The notes beneath the pieces are model-generated. The model was not told where the DNA came from, ran no database searches, and was given only the letters and a program-made list of their open reading frames with translations. Source: Parambassis ranga (taxonomy: Eukaryota > Chordata > Actinopteri > Ambassidae). Taken from it: a stretch of DNA of 64,000 nucleotides. Every line of letters starts with the position of its first letter. The stretch's first letter is position 1. The position numbers and the translations under genes are program-made. The stretch lies in contig NC_041025.1 of NCBI RefSeq assembly GCF_900634625.1, positions 8,321,411-8,385,410 on the forward strand, in the 5' to 3' direction. Positions 47,996 through 60,678 of this stretch are shown in pieces.

Positions 47996-49483
47996 GTGAG
48001 AGCAGATGCTCTATTTCTGTGTTTTAAATAGGCTACGTGTGTCTTTTTCTGTGTGTGATTTCGGTTTTAAAGGCAAATGAGTTTCCTGGGGTTTCCTGCG
48101 CGGCAATATTTCATGACACAGCTGTGAGTGAAGTAGCCTACCTGTTGCTGTGTTGTCTACAGATGAGGCTATATTAGACAAGGGGTGCTTGGCAACTCGG
48201 GGACAGACAGGCTATTCTTAAACGGTCTATTTTGAATGACGTCAGCAATCTATTAGGCCTAATTAATCACAAACATTTTTTTAAGCTATGTATTTTTATG
48301 GTTTTTATTTTAGGCACGGTGCTCAAAATGAATCCGAGAACAGGCTGCACATCATCCAAAGAGTCCAGTCAGCACAGTCACACTGCACTTTAAGCTGTGT
48401 AGCTTCTTATTAATCAATATATTCAGATAGATAGATTTGACTGCTCAGTCTTCATTGGTAAAACTGCTGCTGCTCATTGTGATTATTCCCTTTCCCTCAG
48501 CTGTCATCAAGGTATGGCTCCTCTCATTCTTTGGATGTCCCATAACTTTACAAAGTCTAAAAAAACTTTTCCTCCCTTTTATTTATGGAAGGAGCTCAGC
48601 TCATGGCTGCTGCTGCTGCGTGTACCGATGATTCTCTGCATGACTCTATCAAAAATATCAAGGCAATTCAATTATCTCCTGTTAAAATTAGACAAATATT
48701 TCCTCACCATTGCTCTTGCAAAGGTCTGGTGGGCACATGAACTGTGTGACCCTGAAGCTGATACACGTACACACACAGATGTTTGAGTAGACTATAAAAT
48801 GACTTTTTTAAAATTATTTTTTATGATGAGATGCTGTGTGTGCATGGCGTCTGACAGGGGGGTGTAGGTGAGTACAATCTTGGGCCTGTTTTTACCTTTT
48901 ATCCCCATTATAGTTCCACAGTGTGTGAGTAACAATTTATAGAGCTGCTCTGTCGTAATAAGATGCTTTAAGTTCTTTTTTTTTCAAGTGGGGAGTTTGA
49001 CATACCAGCTTCAGTCATTGTTGTGTGGCATGTGCCCTGTCAGTACAGAACAAGTTATTGGCTTCATGTTTACACGTGTTTTTTAAACCATTTTATAAGC
49101 CACCATGCTCTGAATGACTCATGGAAAGAAAACCACTGAAGCAGAAACCCCCAATACTCTACAAATGCCCTACTTTCCCCCCTTCTCATTCATGCGTACA
49201 CAGTACAGTTCACAGCATCAAGAAAAGCATCTGTATACGATGCTAATGAGGAACATCACAGCAGCTCATCGACAAATCTGCTTTTTTCTGTGCGTGTGCG
49301 TTGTTGTCGCAGCAAGCTCCCGGGTGGTTCGTTTTCTGAAGATCCTGTGGCATATGTCAGAGAGTGGGTGCAGCTGGTGTCCCTCAACTGTGCCTGTGCT
49401 CAGTGTTTTCCACTGTAAGGCCTCTGGGAAGGCCTCTGCCAAAGGTGTTGCCTTTTCCCTGTAGAAGCCTGAGACCCATGGGC

Positions 49484-49510
49484 AAGTGTGTGTGTGTGTG
49501 TGTGTGTGTG
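49484..49510. repeat. (GT)n microsatellite
   Basis: Uninterrupted GT run in the presumed first intron of mef2b. Confidence 0.9.
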
Positions 49511-51321
49511 CAATCATTGCACTGTTACCTGACAGACAGTGATTGTTTTGCATTCATGTTTTATCCTCTGGGACTTGACTTTGCAAACAAATAAATGAAT
49601 GAATAAATAAAAGGCGCACCTCCTGTCAGAGGTCATCAGATGTTGACCTTGGAGATGAGAAGCCACAGGCAGCAGGGCACGCTGCTCACACTTCAACTGG
49701 CAGTTGTCGTACGAGGAACACATCCAGAATTAGCTGTGAGGCACGACCAGGTTTTTCCTGCCTGTTTCAGCCTTCAGGCCTTCAGCAGATCTTCTAAACC
49801 ACACTGTAGCGAACACCGCACCAATTTGGCTGGAGGTGTAGATATTTTTACCAAGCCAGTCATGTGCTTCAATACGTCCGATAGTTGTCATTGACTCATA
49901 CATGTGAAAGGAGAGGAACCTTCTGTAAAAGATAAAGATCTTTCTGCTCTGTTTAGAACATACGTCCCACTTCCCTCTATTCTCACAATTAACATGCATC
50001 AGTGTGAGCTTATATTGTCTCACTTCTGGTCCAGAAAAATGAAAAAACAACAGCCTGAACTGGAGTGTTCTCTGTGGTAGCTGAGTTGTTAGTGAGTCAG
50101 ACCAATGCTGGTTTTTGTGGTCCCGTTTGTCTGCTGCAGGCTTCGTTGTGTACCATACGCTGTGATGAGTTTGTAAGCAGCTTTTAGTGTTGAGGTGCTT
50201 TTTGTCTCTGCAGTGTATAGAACTTTATAAGGTAATCATGAAGAAGGGGGGTTCTTCCAGAAAATACCCCGAATTCCTGTGTGCCAAGCTTACGTTGAGG
50301 GACAGCGGGCACTTTAGGGGTCGTGGGAACATGGGCGCCATATCCGCTCAGGCACCATCAGGAGGGGTAGGCGACTAAATATAGAGATGTGCGATACATG
50401 TCCAGAAGAAAGGGGAAAACCAGTGAAAACTCCTCTGGGCTTTGAAAGAAGTCAGGTCAGAAGAGTCACACCACCACTTAACGTGGATGTCTGAGATGGC
50501 TCATACAAGCTTGCAATGCAGCTGATTTCATGTTGTATGGTCTAGCAGCAAAGTGACTGGATGGTGTCAGAGACAAATGTCCTCTGATTTCACTTTTCTC
50601 TTAAGTGCATGGGCAGGAGAGGAGTGTCCAGACTAAGAACGACAACAGGGACATTCTCAAGCGAACCACAGCCCATCCCTGTCATTGCCCCTTCAAATCC
50701 GGCTTTTTCCCCCCCTGACCTGGTTGTGCATGAGAGAGGAGTGGGCGACTTCTTAGCAATCTTTCAAAAACACACCGTTTTCCTTCTACTGTTTGGTTTC
50801 AGCTATTGGCTGCTGAACCTTTAAAAGGAGCTGCAGACTGTATTTTTAACCCTGTCTCTTGGGGCCGTGTGGTGCAGCCGAGCACTGCGCTCCTGGCCCC
50901 GGGGTAACCCAGACTGCGAGGGTGTCATTCTGTGTGGACTGCTGGCCCGGCAAGAGCCGCTCTAACTTTAGACCACATCGCCTCATGGTTGTAAAAATAA
51001 ACACTCTGCCCCTTACTTAGGGGAAGGGACTTGTGTCACTAGAACCAAACAGATGACATTTTCCCACCAGAATTAAATGAATGCGGGAAATATGGCTGAA
51101 CGTTCTCTCACTTATTATCATAAAACTTAGCTGCAAGTCTTGATGTAAGGCTCAGATACAGCTGCTATAAGACATATGTGTTTTCGATCATCTACAGGAG
51201 GAGAGGTTGTAATGTTTTAGATCATTTGTACTGATTGTAATTGAAGGACATTCTTTTATCTGCCGTGCTGCTTAACAAATTTTTCTTTGATTTCACAGGT
51301 GTCAGCAAATAAAAAGGAAAA

Positions 51322-54300
51322 ATGGGCCGAAAGAAAATACAAATATCTCGTATTCTTGACCAGAGGAACAGACAGGTTAGTCTATAAATATTTTTTATAG
51401 TTTTATTTACTTCTTATTCTTCAGTATTTTACAATTTTATATTACAGCTGCTAAATTAAAAAAAAGGTTATTCTATAAACAAATATTCTTCCAGCCTCTT
51501 CAATATGAGGATTACACTGCTTTTCTCTGGGACTGATAAATCAGTGGCCTAAAGCAGAGTTGAGATGAGACCTTTTACATACCTGTCGAGTGCTACACAT
51601 AAAAAACAACTTATTGATTTTGGTGGAATTTCTTTTACGGGTAAGGTAACTCCATCTTTGAGAAATCATCAGCCGCCATACAGTCAGCTTAGTCTCAGTC
51701 TCAGGAGGACATGGTGGCGGGAGGGTGTCCATTTTTGGGCTGCTGAATTAAAAATGTATATCTTAGTACTGACACATGTCATTTTCAGTATCCATTTAAT
51801 AACACAAATGTTTTTGGCTTCAAACCCCTTTTTTATATTTATATTATATTTATAATGTACAGTACATCACCCAAATGATCTAACTGGTTGTATATACCTT
51901 GAACACTGTGTTTACAGAAGATGTGATGTATATTAGCAGTAACTGTAGTGGTGTCATAGTTACATGTTATAATATTCTGTTGCTTGTTTTTTTTTTCATG
52001 TTGGAGTCCACTGGGTGGAAATACAAGCTTGATGACTAATATAGTGACTCGCTGCTCAAACACCAAAAAGACAGCGGGAGCTCTTCTGGTTTTTCACAGC
52101 GTGCAAAGTGATGAGGCCACATTGAAAGAGGAAATATGTTTAAGGCCAACAAGATACATTTAAAAGAAGATGAAGCAGATAACACAGATTACATATACAG
52201 TATAATCTTGATGTCTGTATACAGTGTGACTCTGACACCACAGAGAAATACTACTACTACTACTTTAAAAAAAACAAGAAAAGGAGTCAGTGAAAAACTT
52301 ATTAAAGTGTGCTCAAAGTGCTCAAAACACGATTTGTTTCTCATATCTGATAGGAATGTTTTTTGGTGATAAGGTGTTTCTGTGGAGTTTTTCCTTATCT
52401 GAACTGGGTGTGTGAGGACAGACTGTGTTTTTTTTTGTTCTGCAGATTGTACAGCCTGCTGGGATGAACTTCAGGCAGTAAACACTGTCTATACTTGACT
52501 GTCAAAGAGTGTTAGAATTTCCAAGTGAAGAGTTTGAAATTGCAATCATTTTTCTTAACAAGTCTTACCAACATATTCCCTGTGCTTCATTTAATATGTT
52601 TATTCTCTCTTAAAAGTGTGTTTCTAAGCTGGTAAATGGCTGACATTTAAAGAAACAACCCTTTGTGTTTGGTTCATCATAGGTCACCTTCACCAAGCGA
52701 AAGTTTGGTCTGATGAAGAAGGCTTACGAGCTTAGCGTGCTCTGCGACTGCGAGATCGCCCTCATCATCTTCAACAGCACCAACCGACTCTTCCAGTACG
52801 CCAGCACTGACATGGATAAAGTGCTGCTGAAATACACAGAGTACAGCGAGCCACACGAGAGCCGCACCAACACGGACATACTGGAGGTACAAGCTGAAGC
52901 AATGATTTCAAAATGACTGTAGGGTGAGGCATGTTGAATAAAAAGGCCCTCACATGTCCGTCATGTGCTTCATCATACGCTTTTCTTATGTTCTGCTTCA
53001 GACCCTGCGCAGGAAAGGCCTCGGCCTGGACGGCTCTGAGCTGGACAGCGAGGAGAGCATGCAAGTGGCAGCTGACAAATATCCTCCCACTGAGGGCATA
53101 GATCTTTCTGTGGCTCGCCCACGTTTCTATGTCAGTCCACACACACACCTCATACACACATTTTGATGCTACAAAACTACATAATACACAGCTCATGCGT
53201 TGTCATATATCACAGTTAGTGTGTTTTACTGCTCAGGCTCCCTCACTGTTGTCACCGGAGACACAGTTCCTGGTGTCTGCAGGCTGTGAAAACAGTTTTC
53301 CTAACTCTGCTGCTGGATCCAGCATGGCCTCCCACAGACCTCCAAGCTTCAAACCTCTGAGCTCCAGAGCCGGCTCTGCCAGCCCTGCCACACCTCACAC
53401 ACACACTGCATTCATGTCTCCACACTCAGGTGAGCACACCAGAAGTATTTAGTACCATTTCAATCACATAATCAGTTAAATCTACAATAAATAATCTAAA
53501 TTAAGAAAATGTATTTTTTAATTTAATTGTAGTGAAAACACAAGCTATGTGTAATTTTACATTTTCAAATTTGCATTGTTGTACAGTTAATACAGTAATA
53601 TTAAGCAGAAAAATGTCTTCAGACTTTAAATAGAGGCAAAGCTTTTCAGATGAAAATCCATTAACCACTCTTCTGGTTTCTTGCTAAAAGTTGACATGTG
53701 TACTGTCAACCATCTGTGCAGCTGGCCGTGAACTCACAGGAAGTGTGTGTGTGTGTGTGTGTGTGTGCGTGTGCGTGCTAATCCACACATGCTGTCAGCC
53801 TGTTTTGTGAAACTGGCCCTTCACCAGTGTAACAGCAGCTATAACCAGTTCTGTGGTTTATACACAGAATACATCACACCTGCATTTCTGCCTCTTATAC
53901 AGACATTAAGTATGTGGACGACGTCCTTCCACTCTGATCAGTAGTGTTTCTAAATGCAGCATTATGTTTTGGACACTGTTTTGTCTGTATGATTTTACAC
54001 TGGTATACAGTGTGTTCTTCATCCTGTAAACTGACAGATGACTGTTCAGACTGGATTCAAAGGTCGAACTAAAAGAAGAACAGACACAGAGGGAGGTGAA
54101 GAATATATCAAAATGGACTCTGGCCGTATCACTTCCTGCTTCTTTCTCTCACTCTTCAGGTATCGGCTACTCCATGTTCTCCCACGGCAACCTGAATCGA
54201 GCTCTGGACATGAAAAGCCCTCCTCCTCCTCCTCCGCTGGGTCTGGGCAGTGAGAACCTGCGAGCAGATGCTGTTAATCAGGGCATGGGGGCCACACGTG

Positions 54301-55966
54301 CTAACCACAACTCTGCTGTCAGTAGTTTCTACTATCCAGTGTGATCTACATAAATAGGTGTCAAAGTAACATATGCTGCTGTGCCTGAAGTTGCTTATTG
54401 AAAATGATAGAGGTTCACAGTTTTTTTTTGTATGTGACTCATACTACTTAGAATTATGAGTTATTGAGCATGAGTGAGTAACAGCACTGTACACTACAAG
54501 CTCATGATTTTCTGTATGCCTGCTTCTCTTTCCTGATCATCAGAGGGGTCTGTTGTACCAGGGCCTGCACAGCGGCAGCTCCATGGTTGCCATGGGGAAG
54601 GCAGGGCTGTTGGGTCACAGTCTGGGGGGCTATGGCCTGCCCTCACCCGGAGCCTCTGGTATGTTCGCTATACATAATCTGTCTTGTCAAACAAAAATAC
54701 AGCAACATTAGAGTAACAGAAGTAGGAAAAAGGAGTAGGTTAGATGTGATGATTCAGACTACACCTGTCTGTAATCATGAAGCTATGGTGGCTATGCTGA
54801 GAGTTACCTCTAAAATAAATTAGAATACAGATCACAGAATATAGAGCAAAACTACAGAGTTCACTTACAGAAACATGTGCAATAGGCCAGGCTGTCTACT
54901 TTCTATTTTCTGTATTTTTGTATTTACTATTTAAAAAAAGGATTGTTGAAAGATAGAAAGATAATGTGTCTTGATCTGTTTTATCTGAAGCTGTTTCGAT
55001 TTTGTCTCCTATTTTTTTTACATTTGTTAACGTCTGTTCTTTTATATTTTCAGAGTACAGCCAACCTGGTTTTTATCACTCTGTTAGTTTACAGCGAGGA
55101 ACAGTGAACCCCTGGCAAGCACCTCAGGAGCCCCACGGGCCTCATATAAGTCCAGGGTAAGCATGTTATATGTTTCTATAGACAAGCACTGTGTGGATAG
55201 AATATGGACTCATTGATCAGAAAGCTGGACCTGCACACTGATGTTAGCTCCCACAGTATTTCCTCTTTTGGTGTAAGATCAGCCTCAGGCTAGGCTGAAA
55301 TCAGACAAATGATCACAATATAAGACAAAAATTGAAAAGATATTACAAATAATCAAAAGAAAATGGGTCTAATTAACATTATAAAAAATAGACTAACAGA
55401 TTAATCACAAAGGGTTACATTAAATTAGTATTTGAATGTGGAAACATTTTTTCACATAACATATGTAGAACATAAATATAAAATATGAACCCATATGTTG
55501 TGCTGCCTTATGTTATTTTTTATATACAAGGATTTGGAGTACAATTTATAATGGTGGATGATTGGACAATAACAAAGCCATCAAGCTGCATCTGATAACC
55601 TCTGGCCGTAACTGCACGTGTGTTCCTCTCCTCCTCCATTTTGCTGTTTCCAGGATGTCCACTGGGGGGTGCTCCTTCCCTTCTCATTCCTGCTCTTCAC
55701 CTTCTCCACATCAGCCATCCCTCAACCTCAGCATCAAATCAGAGCGGAGCTCTCCTGAGCTCATGTCCTCACCTACCTCCCCTCCTCTTCACCACCTCAG
55801 GCAGCATTCTCCAATCAGCAACCCTGACTCAGCTCACCATAGCCCTCTGGAAACCCGTTCAGCCAATGGGACGAAAGAGTTTCCCAAATCCGGCTTTCCA
55901 CATGACAGGGAAGAAGGAGGGCAGCCTGTCAGGCAGTTAGAGATGAGTGATAGCTGGCAGAGATAG
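51322..55966 (+). CDS. mef2b: Myocyte enhancer factor 2B
   Basis: Eight coding exons: 51322-51375, 52683-52886, 53002-53130, 53237-53429, 54160-54317, 54544-54658, 55054-55156, 55654-55966; 422 aa (human 365). The MADS box (MGRKKIQISRILDQRNRQ, then VTFTKRKFGLMKKAYELSVL) spans residues 1-57 and the MEF2 domain (to SRTNTDILE) 58-86; exons 1-2 have the standard MEF2 sizes of 54 and 204 nt. They bind A/T-rich sites as dimers. The Ser/Pro-rich transactivation region contains IKSERSSP (346-353), matching the phosphorylation-dependent sumoylation motif. Exons 3 and 5 use weak gtcagt donors. The 3' UTR probably runs to an AATAAA near 57.68 or 57.74 kb. Assigned to MEF2B rather than MEF2A/C/D by the neighbourhood. 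Confidence 0.93.
53743..53768. repeat. (GT)n microsatellite in mef2b intron
   Basis: Uninterrupted GT run, then a degenerate GTGCGTGTGC tail. Confidence 0.9.
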
Positions 55967-57760
55967 CCAGCTGCTGCAGTCTCCCATTCAACAGCTATTT
56001 TCCAACATGACCAGGTGCGGCCGATGTGTCCCCATCATCCCAGAGAGGAACACCGCTCTCTGCCTTCTCACTCTGAGCTGGTCTCAAATTTCTTCTCTGC
56101 ATCACTCGTTCGGTCACATGAGGAGATAGATGGGTTCAGACTTTTGCTTTTTGTTTGGTTAGATTTAGGTTTCTGTGTGGAGCTAATGTGAATCAAAAAT
56201 ACTGCTTTAAATGTGTTTTGTTCTGTTTCTTTAACGTTCTTTAACGTTAGCTGCAGCAGCACAGCGGGACCAACTCAAGTTCTCCAAAAGTGCAAACCCC
56301 CACAAAGCATAACTAACTGTTTGGCAGCAAGGTGTGAGTGCTTATGCAGAAAAACAGCAGTAAGAATACACAACAACAAAGGCTTTGCATCACTGTTAAT
56401 ATAAACCAGGCAGATATCTCACAGGAGAATTGTTCTTCATGGAAATAGTGAAACGTCTCCACAGTAGGGCATTTTGAAGGATAGAACCTGATTTCATTCA
56501 TTTTCAAGTTTTTATTTTATTTTATTTTATTTTATTTTTTTAACAGTGCTGATTTTTGGTCACCACAGATTTTCATCTGTCTGTGCCAGATGTGAAGAAA
56601 TGCCGTCCTCATGTTTGCTGGTCTGACTTCCAGAAGGAGATGGTTCAGCAAAAGCTCCGTCCTCTGGTGTTATCAGTCTTGAGCGGGGTCCAACTATAAG
56701 GCTATATTAGATGACTGCTATTAGTAATATGAAAAAATATTTGACCTTAGAGAAACAAAAAGCGGAAGCTTCCTTTAAAAATAGACAACATTTGCAAGAT
56801 TTTTACTTATTTGTCAAACTAAATTCCACTGAATTCAGTGTAAGATTTCAATGTACAGCATCAAAGATTGGAGATAATGTTTAAGACCAACTTGAATAAT
56901 GTCAAACACACCTTTAAAATCCTAGGTAATTTTGGAGTCTGTGTTATGTGTTTTCAGGTTTGTGTTAAAGCTTTAATGGCAGTCATCGTGAAGACCAAAG
57001 TGTTTAAATACCACGTCTATGCACTGCAGCTCAAACACAACAACAGCCAAAGATGTGTGTTTGTTTGTATTGGGTCTAATTTGAGCACACAAATATCAGC
57101 TTCTTTTTCTGAAGGGCTTCAATAGTGAGTGCACATAGTAAACATGACTGAGCTCAGTATATTTAGATAATGTGTAAAAAAATGAGTCTGAATATTTATA
57201 GGATATATATTTTACAAAACACATCTGCTTTTGATCATGTCTGTATTTGTTTTATTTTTTAATTTAATTTAATTTCATTTACTTTTTTTTGGTTAGTGTA
57301 TAAAACAATGGAAAATGGTCAGGGTGTTTCCACTTTGGTCCACAAGGGGTCGCACCATCATAATGACTGGGTCTGGGGGGAACTGGGGAGCGGAGATGAG
57401 ATGAGCCTAAACTATTGATAATCAATTATCTAATGAATGTGTACAGTCATCCTGATACATTTAACAAATACATCATTTTGAAAAAAATCTGTTGTTAGAT
57501 GGAGATATTGGAATTTTAATTTCTGCTGTGGAATGAACTCTCTTTTCATTTTATTGCAGTTGATATATTTTAACATGACAAACCAAGTTATCAGTATTCT
57601 GATGTTTTGGATATTTTTATGTTTGTTGAAGGCTTCACTTACAGAACAGAGATAGATTTTTATTTGACATTTCCTTTAAATAAAAACAGTTTCATTTGTA
57701 TGTCCGGCCCGGTCTGATGTAGTTTATCTTTCTTTTGGAGAATAAATGTAATTCAGTTGT
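55967..57760 (+). other. Probable mef2b 3' UTR
   Basis: No other gene signal follows the mef2b stop on this strand. Candidate AATAAA poly(A) signals are at about 57676 and 57740. The length of the UTR is inferred. Confidence 0.5.
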
Positions 57761-57769
57761 GTTGCCTGT

Positions 57770-58244
57770 TTTTTTTTAATGTACATTCAGCCTGAAGATA
57801 AAATGCCATCCTCTGTGAAGCTTTCATGTGTCCATTTATTTCGTCATGTTCACCTACATTACATCTTTTGAACACACACACTCCCTCATTATCATGTCAG
57901 GTCTCTGTCAGGCAGCTCACCACGAAGCCACCAAATGGACCGCTTAAAAGCCCGAAGACATTTATGGCTTCAAAAAAACATTTCAACACAAAAAGGCTCA
58001 TTTCCACAGCTGGTTGTCTCACATTAACTATACTAGTACGTTTTTATATCCTACCCCTATGGAGCATTTGCCTATTTTTCCATTTCATCTAACAGCCAAA
58101 GGGGGCAACATGGAGGAGCCGAGCTCTGGTCTGTCTCTGTCATCTCTCCTCCCTAAATGAAAAGAGACTTTCACCAGGGTCATGTCTGGTCTGGTCCCCT
58201 GAGATCAGGCTGGGCCCAGTCTGTAGGGCATGTCTGGGTCCTGT

Positions 58245-58281
<37 letters not shown>

Positions 58282-59150
58282 TCCTAGTCTCTATGGCAAC
58301 TACAGCCAGCCATGGCTGCACTGACTCCGGCCTGCTACAGAGTCTACAGAGTAGACTGAGAGGGGCCCTGAGGCCTCCAGCACAGATGCACATAAGTAAT
58401 GTAATTATATAAACATGTCAGTTCTGTCACCTTTCAGTTCATTAGGGTGGACACTCACAGAGAAGGAACAGAGTTCCACCAGTCATGGTAGGTAAAGGCA
58501 TTGCTCAAACCTAACAGCAGCACCAACATATCTTTGAATATTATCCTTTGAACCCACTGATGTGTTAACTGGTGTACTCCCAAATTTCTTCACTTCTCAC
58601 TTTGTGTTGATATCATTGAAACATGTACAAAAAATAGTGAGGTGCCTGTCCCTCCTTAAATTAGAAAACCTTTGTGATTTTCCATTGCACTTGGAAGTCA
58701 AATATCACCAATAAATCATGTCAGCTTTCAGACAAAGAGCCTCTCCAGGCTCGCTATGGTGAAAGGTCACGTTCCTCAACTTGTGCTATGCAACTGGCAT
58801 GTAAATGTGAATGTTTTTACTGTCACGAAGCTTATAAATCTAGTCTGCATGATTTTAAACTGGTTATGGAATTTGTGAGTGCAGCCAAACTAGATGATGT
58901 TCAAGAAATTCATCATTTTCTATAGCCAGGCGGAGCAGCTGTAAACACGTCTTCCCAGACTCTTGAGGGGCATCAAGTTCATAGTAATTATCAGCGATTA
59001 AAGAATGATCTTCTCAGGAGGTTGAGGTCAGAGATCACTCCATTGTCATGCATGATGTCCTTTGTCAATTGGAGCACCAGTCCTGCAAAAGAAATGTTTC
59101 AACTGAAATATCTCCCACGCTCCTCCAGGGAAGACAGAATTAAGTAAGGA
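57770..59150. other. Intergenic DNA between convergent mef2b and tmem161a
   Basis: No gene was seen. It contains a (CA)n run and nothing else that can be named. Confidence 0.5.
58254..58280. repeat. (CA)n microsatellite
   Basis: Uninterrupted CA run. Confidence 0.9.
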
Positions 59151-59174
59151 ACTTCAAAATGGCATGAAAAAAAG

Positions 59175-60678
59175 GAACATGTTTTTATTGAGCTGCACAC
59201 AGTCACACACACAAACAAAAAGCATTCAGGTTACAGCCAGATTTTACACACCATGCATTCAAAGAAAATAATCTCCTAAAGCAACTTTTCACACTGGACT
59301 TCACAGTATAATGATTTCAGAGCAATCAATGCAAATATAAATCTAAAAACACACTAAAAATCAAACAAGGTACAAAAATGTACAGAATTACAGTCTGTAT
59401 CATTTCTAGATAAATGTTATTTGAGGCTTCATAAATAAATAAATAGAACACACCGATGACAGTTGAAAAGAAGGCTTTGATTAATATGGCTAAAAACAAC
59501 TGAGCAAAACTCAAATTAAGACACTGCAACTTAAACTGCTGCTGATTGGTAGTGTTTAAAAAAAACAACCGGTGAATCAATACAACATGTGTCTGGAGTG
59601 TTAATTTTAATGTATCCACATGTTCTATTCTAAATATACATGGAGGAAGGAGATTTTAAAACTGACTCAAAATCCCTGAGCTCCCAGGCACTTAGACTGA
59701 AAAAGCAACAGCTCCTCAGTGTTTGGCTTTCAGACACTGTTACACTGAGCAGGACGGATCTGAGCTCTAACTAGCTAGCTCTAACTAAAAGAGAAGAACA
59801 GCAAAGACAAAAAAAAAACAACAAAAAATAACACGTAGCACTCTTGAATCGGTTCTTTAGGGGAGACAGTAAAGTCCCTCATAAAAAATACATCTTACTA
59901 TTCAGGGATTAAGTATAAACTCCTGCCCTGGTACCAGTAAATATCTTAAATGCAGCATTTATCAGTGTTCTGAAGAAAACACTTCGGGTAACACTGGCAT
60001 AGATATATGAGGAAAAAAGTTGCGGAGAGGTGTTCTGCTAAAGAGGTGAAAAATGTCTGAGGGGCCTGTATCACAACAAGCGAGGGAGATTAGATTTTAT
60101 GCCCGTCTTTGGATTTAACTTGGGTTTTTAAACCATAGGAAAAAAAATATGGAACCCTGAAATAATCTTTTGGACTGGATCCTGATATGTAGGTTACATA
60201 AAGTGACAGCAGAGCATTTTCATACAGCAGTACTGCTCGTTTTGAGAGGTAATGTTTTTTGTACAACTATCTGATCCCAGAGTTAGCTGAACTTTTCTAA
60301 CAAAGATTTCCTCTTCTTTCTATGTTGATTGTGCTTGGATGAGTAAATCCACACTTCAGTGAGCCAAATGATAACGAGCTTTATGATACAGGTTAATAAG
60401 AGACTTAGAGACTCTGAGACACAGAGACTTAGACAAAGCTGATGTGATACAGGCCCCCTGTCCTTTCTGTATATTTGTGAGATTGGTGACAGTACTCTGT
60501 TGGTCACATACCCTTAAACCAACAAAGTGGTCAATGTTGCAGCAGACAGAGTCCAACCTTGATGCGTTTCTACCAAAAACAAGGTGAAATCTGTCAGTAG
60601 TTGAGTCTCAGCGAGATGTCCCCTCCTCTGTCTGCATTGCACTGCCTGTATGTATAAAAGCTGTGCACTGTGTTTTCC
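59175..60678 (-). other. Probable tmem161a 3' UTR
   Basis: This follows the tmem161a stop on the minus strand. An AATAAA in minus orientation near 59182 is a good candidate poly(A) signal. Open frames within it resemble no protein. Confidence 0.5.
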
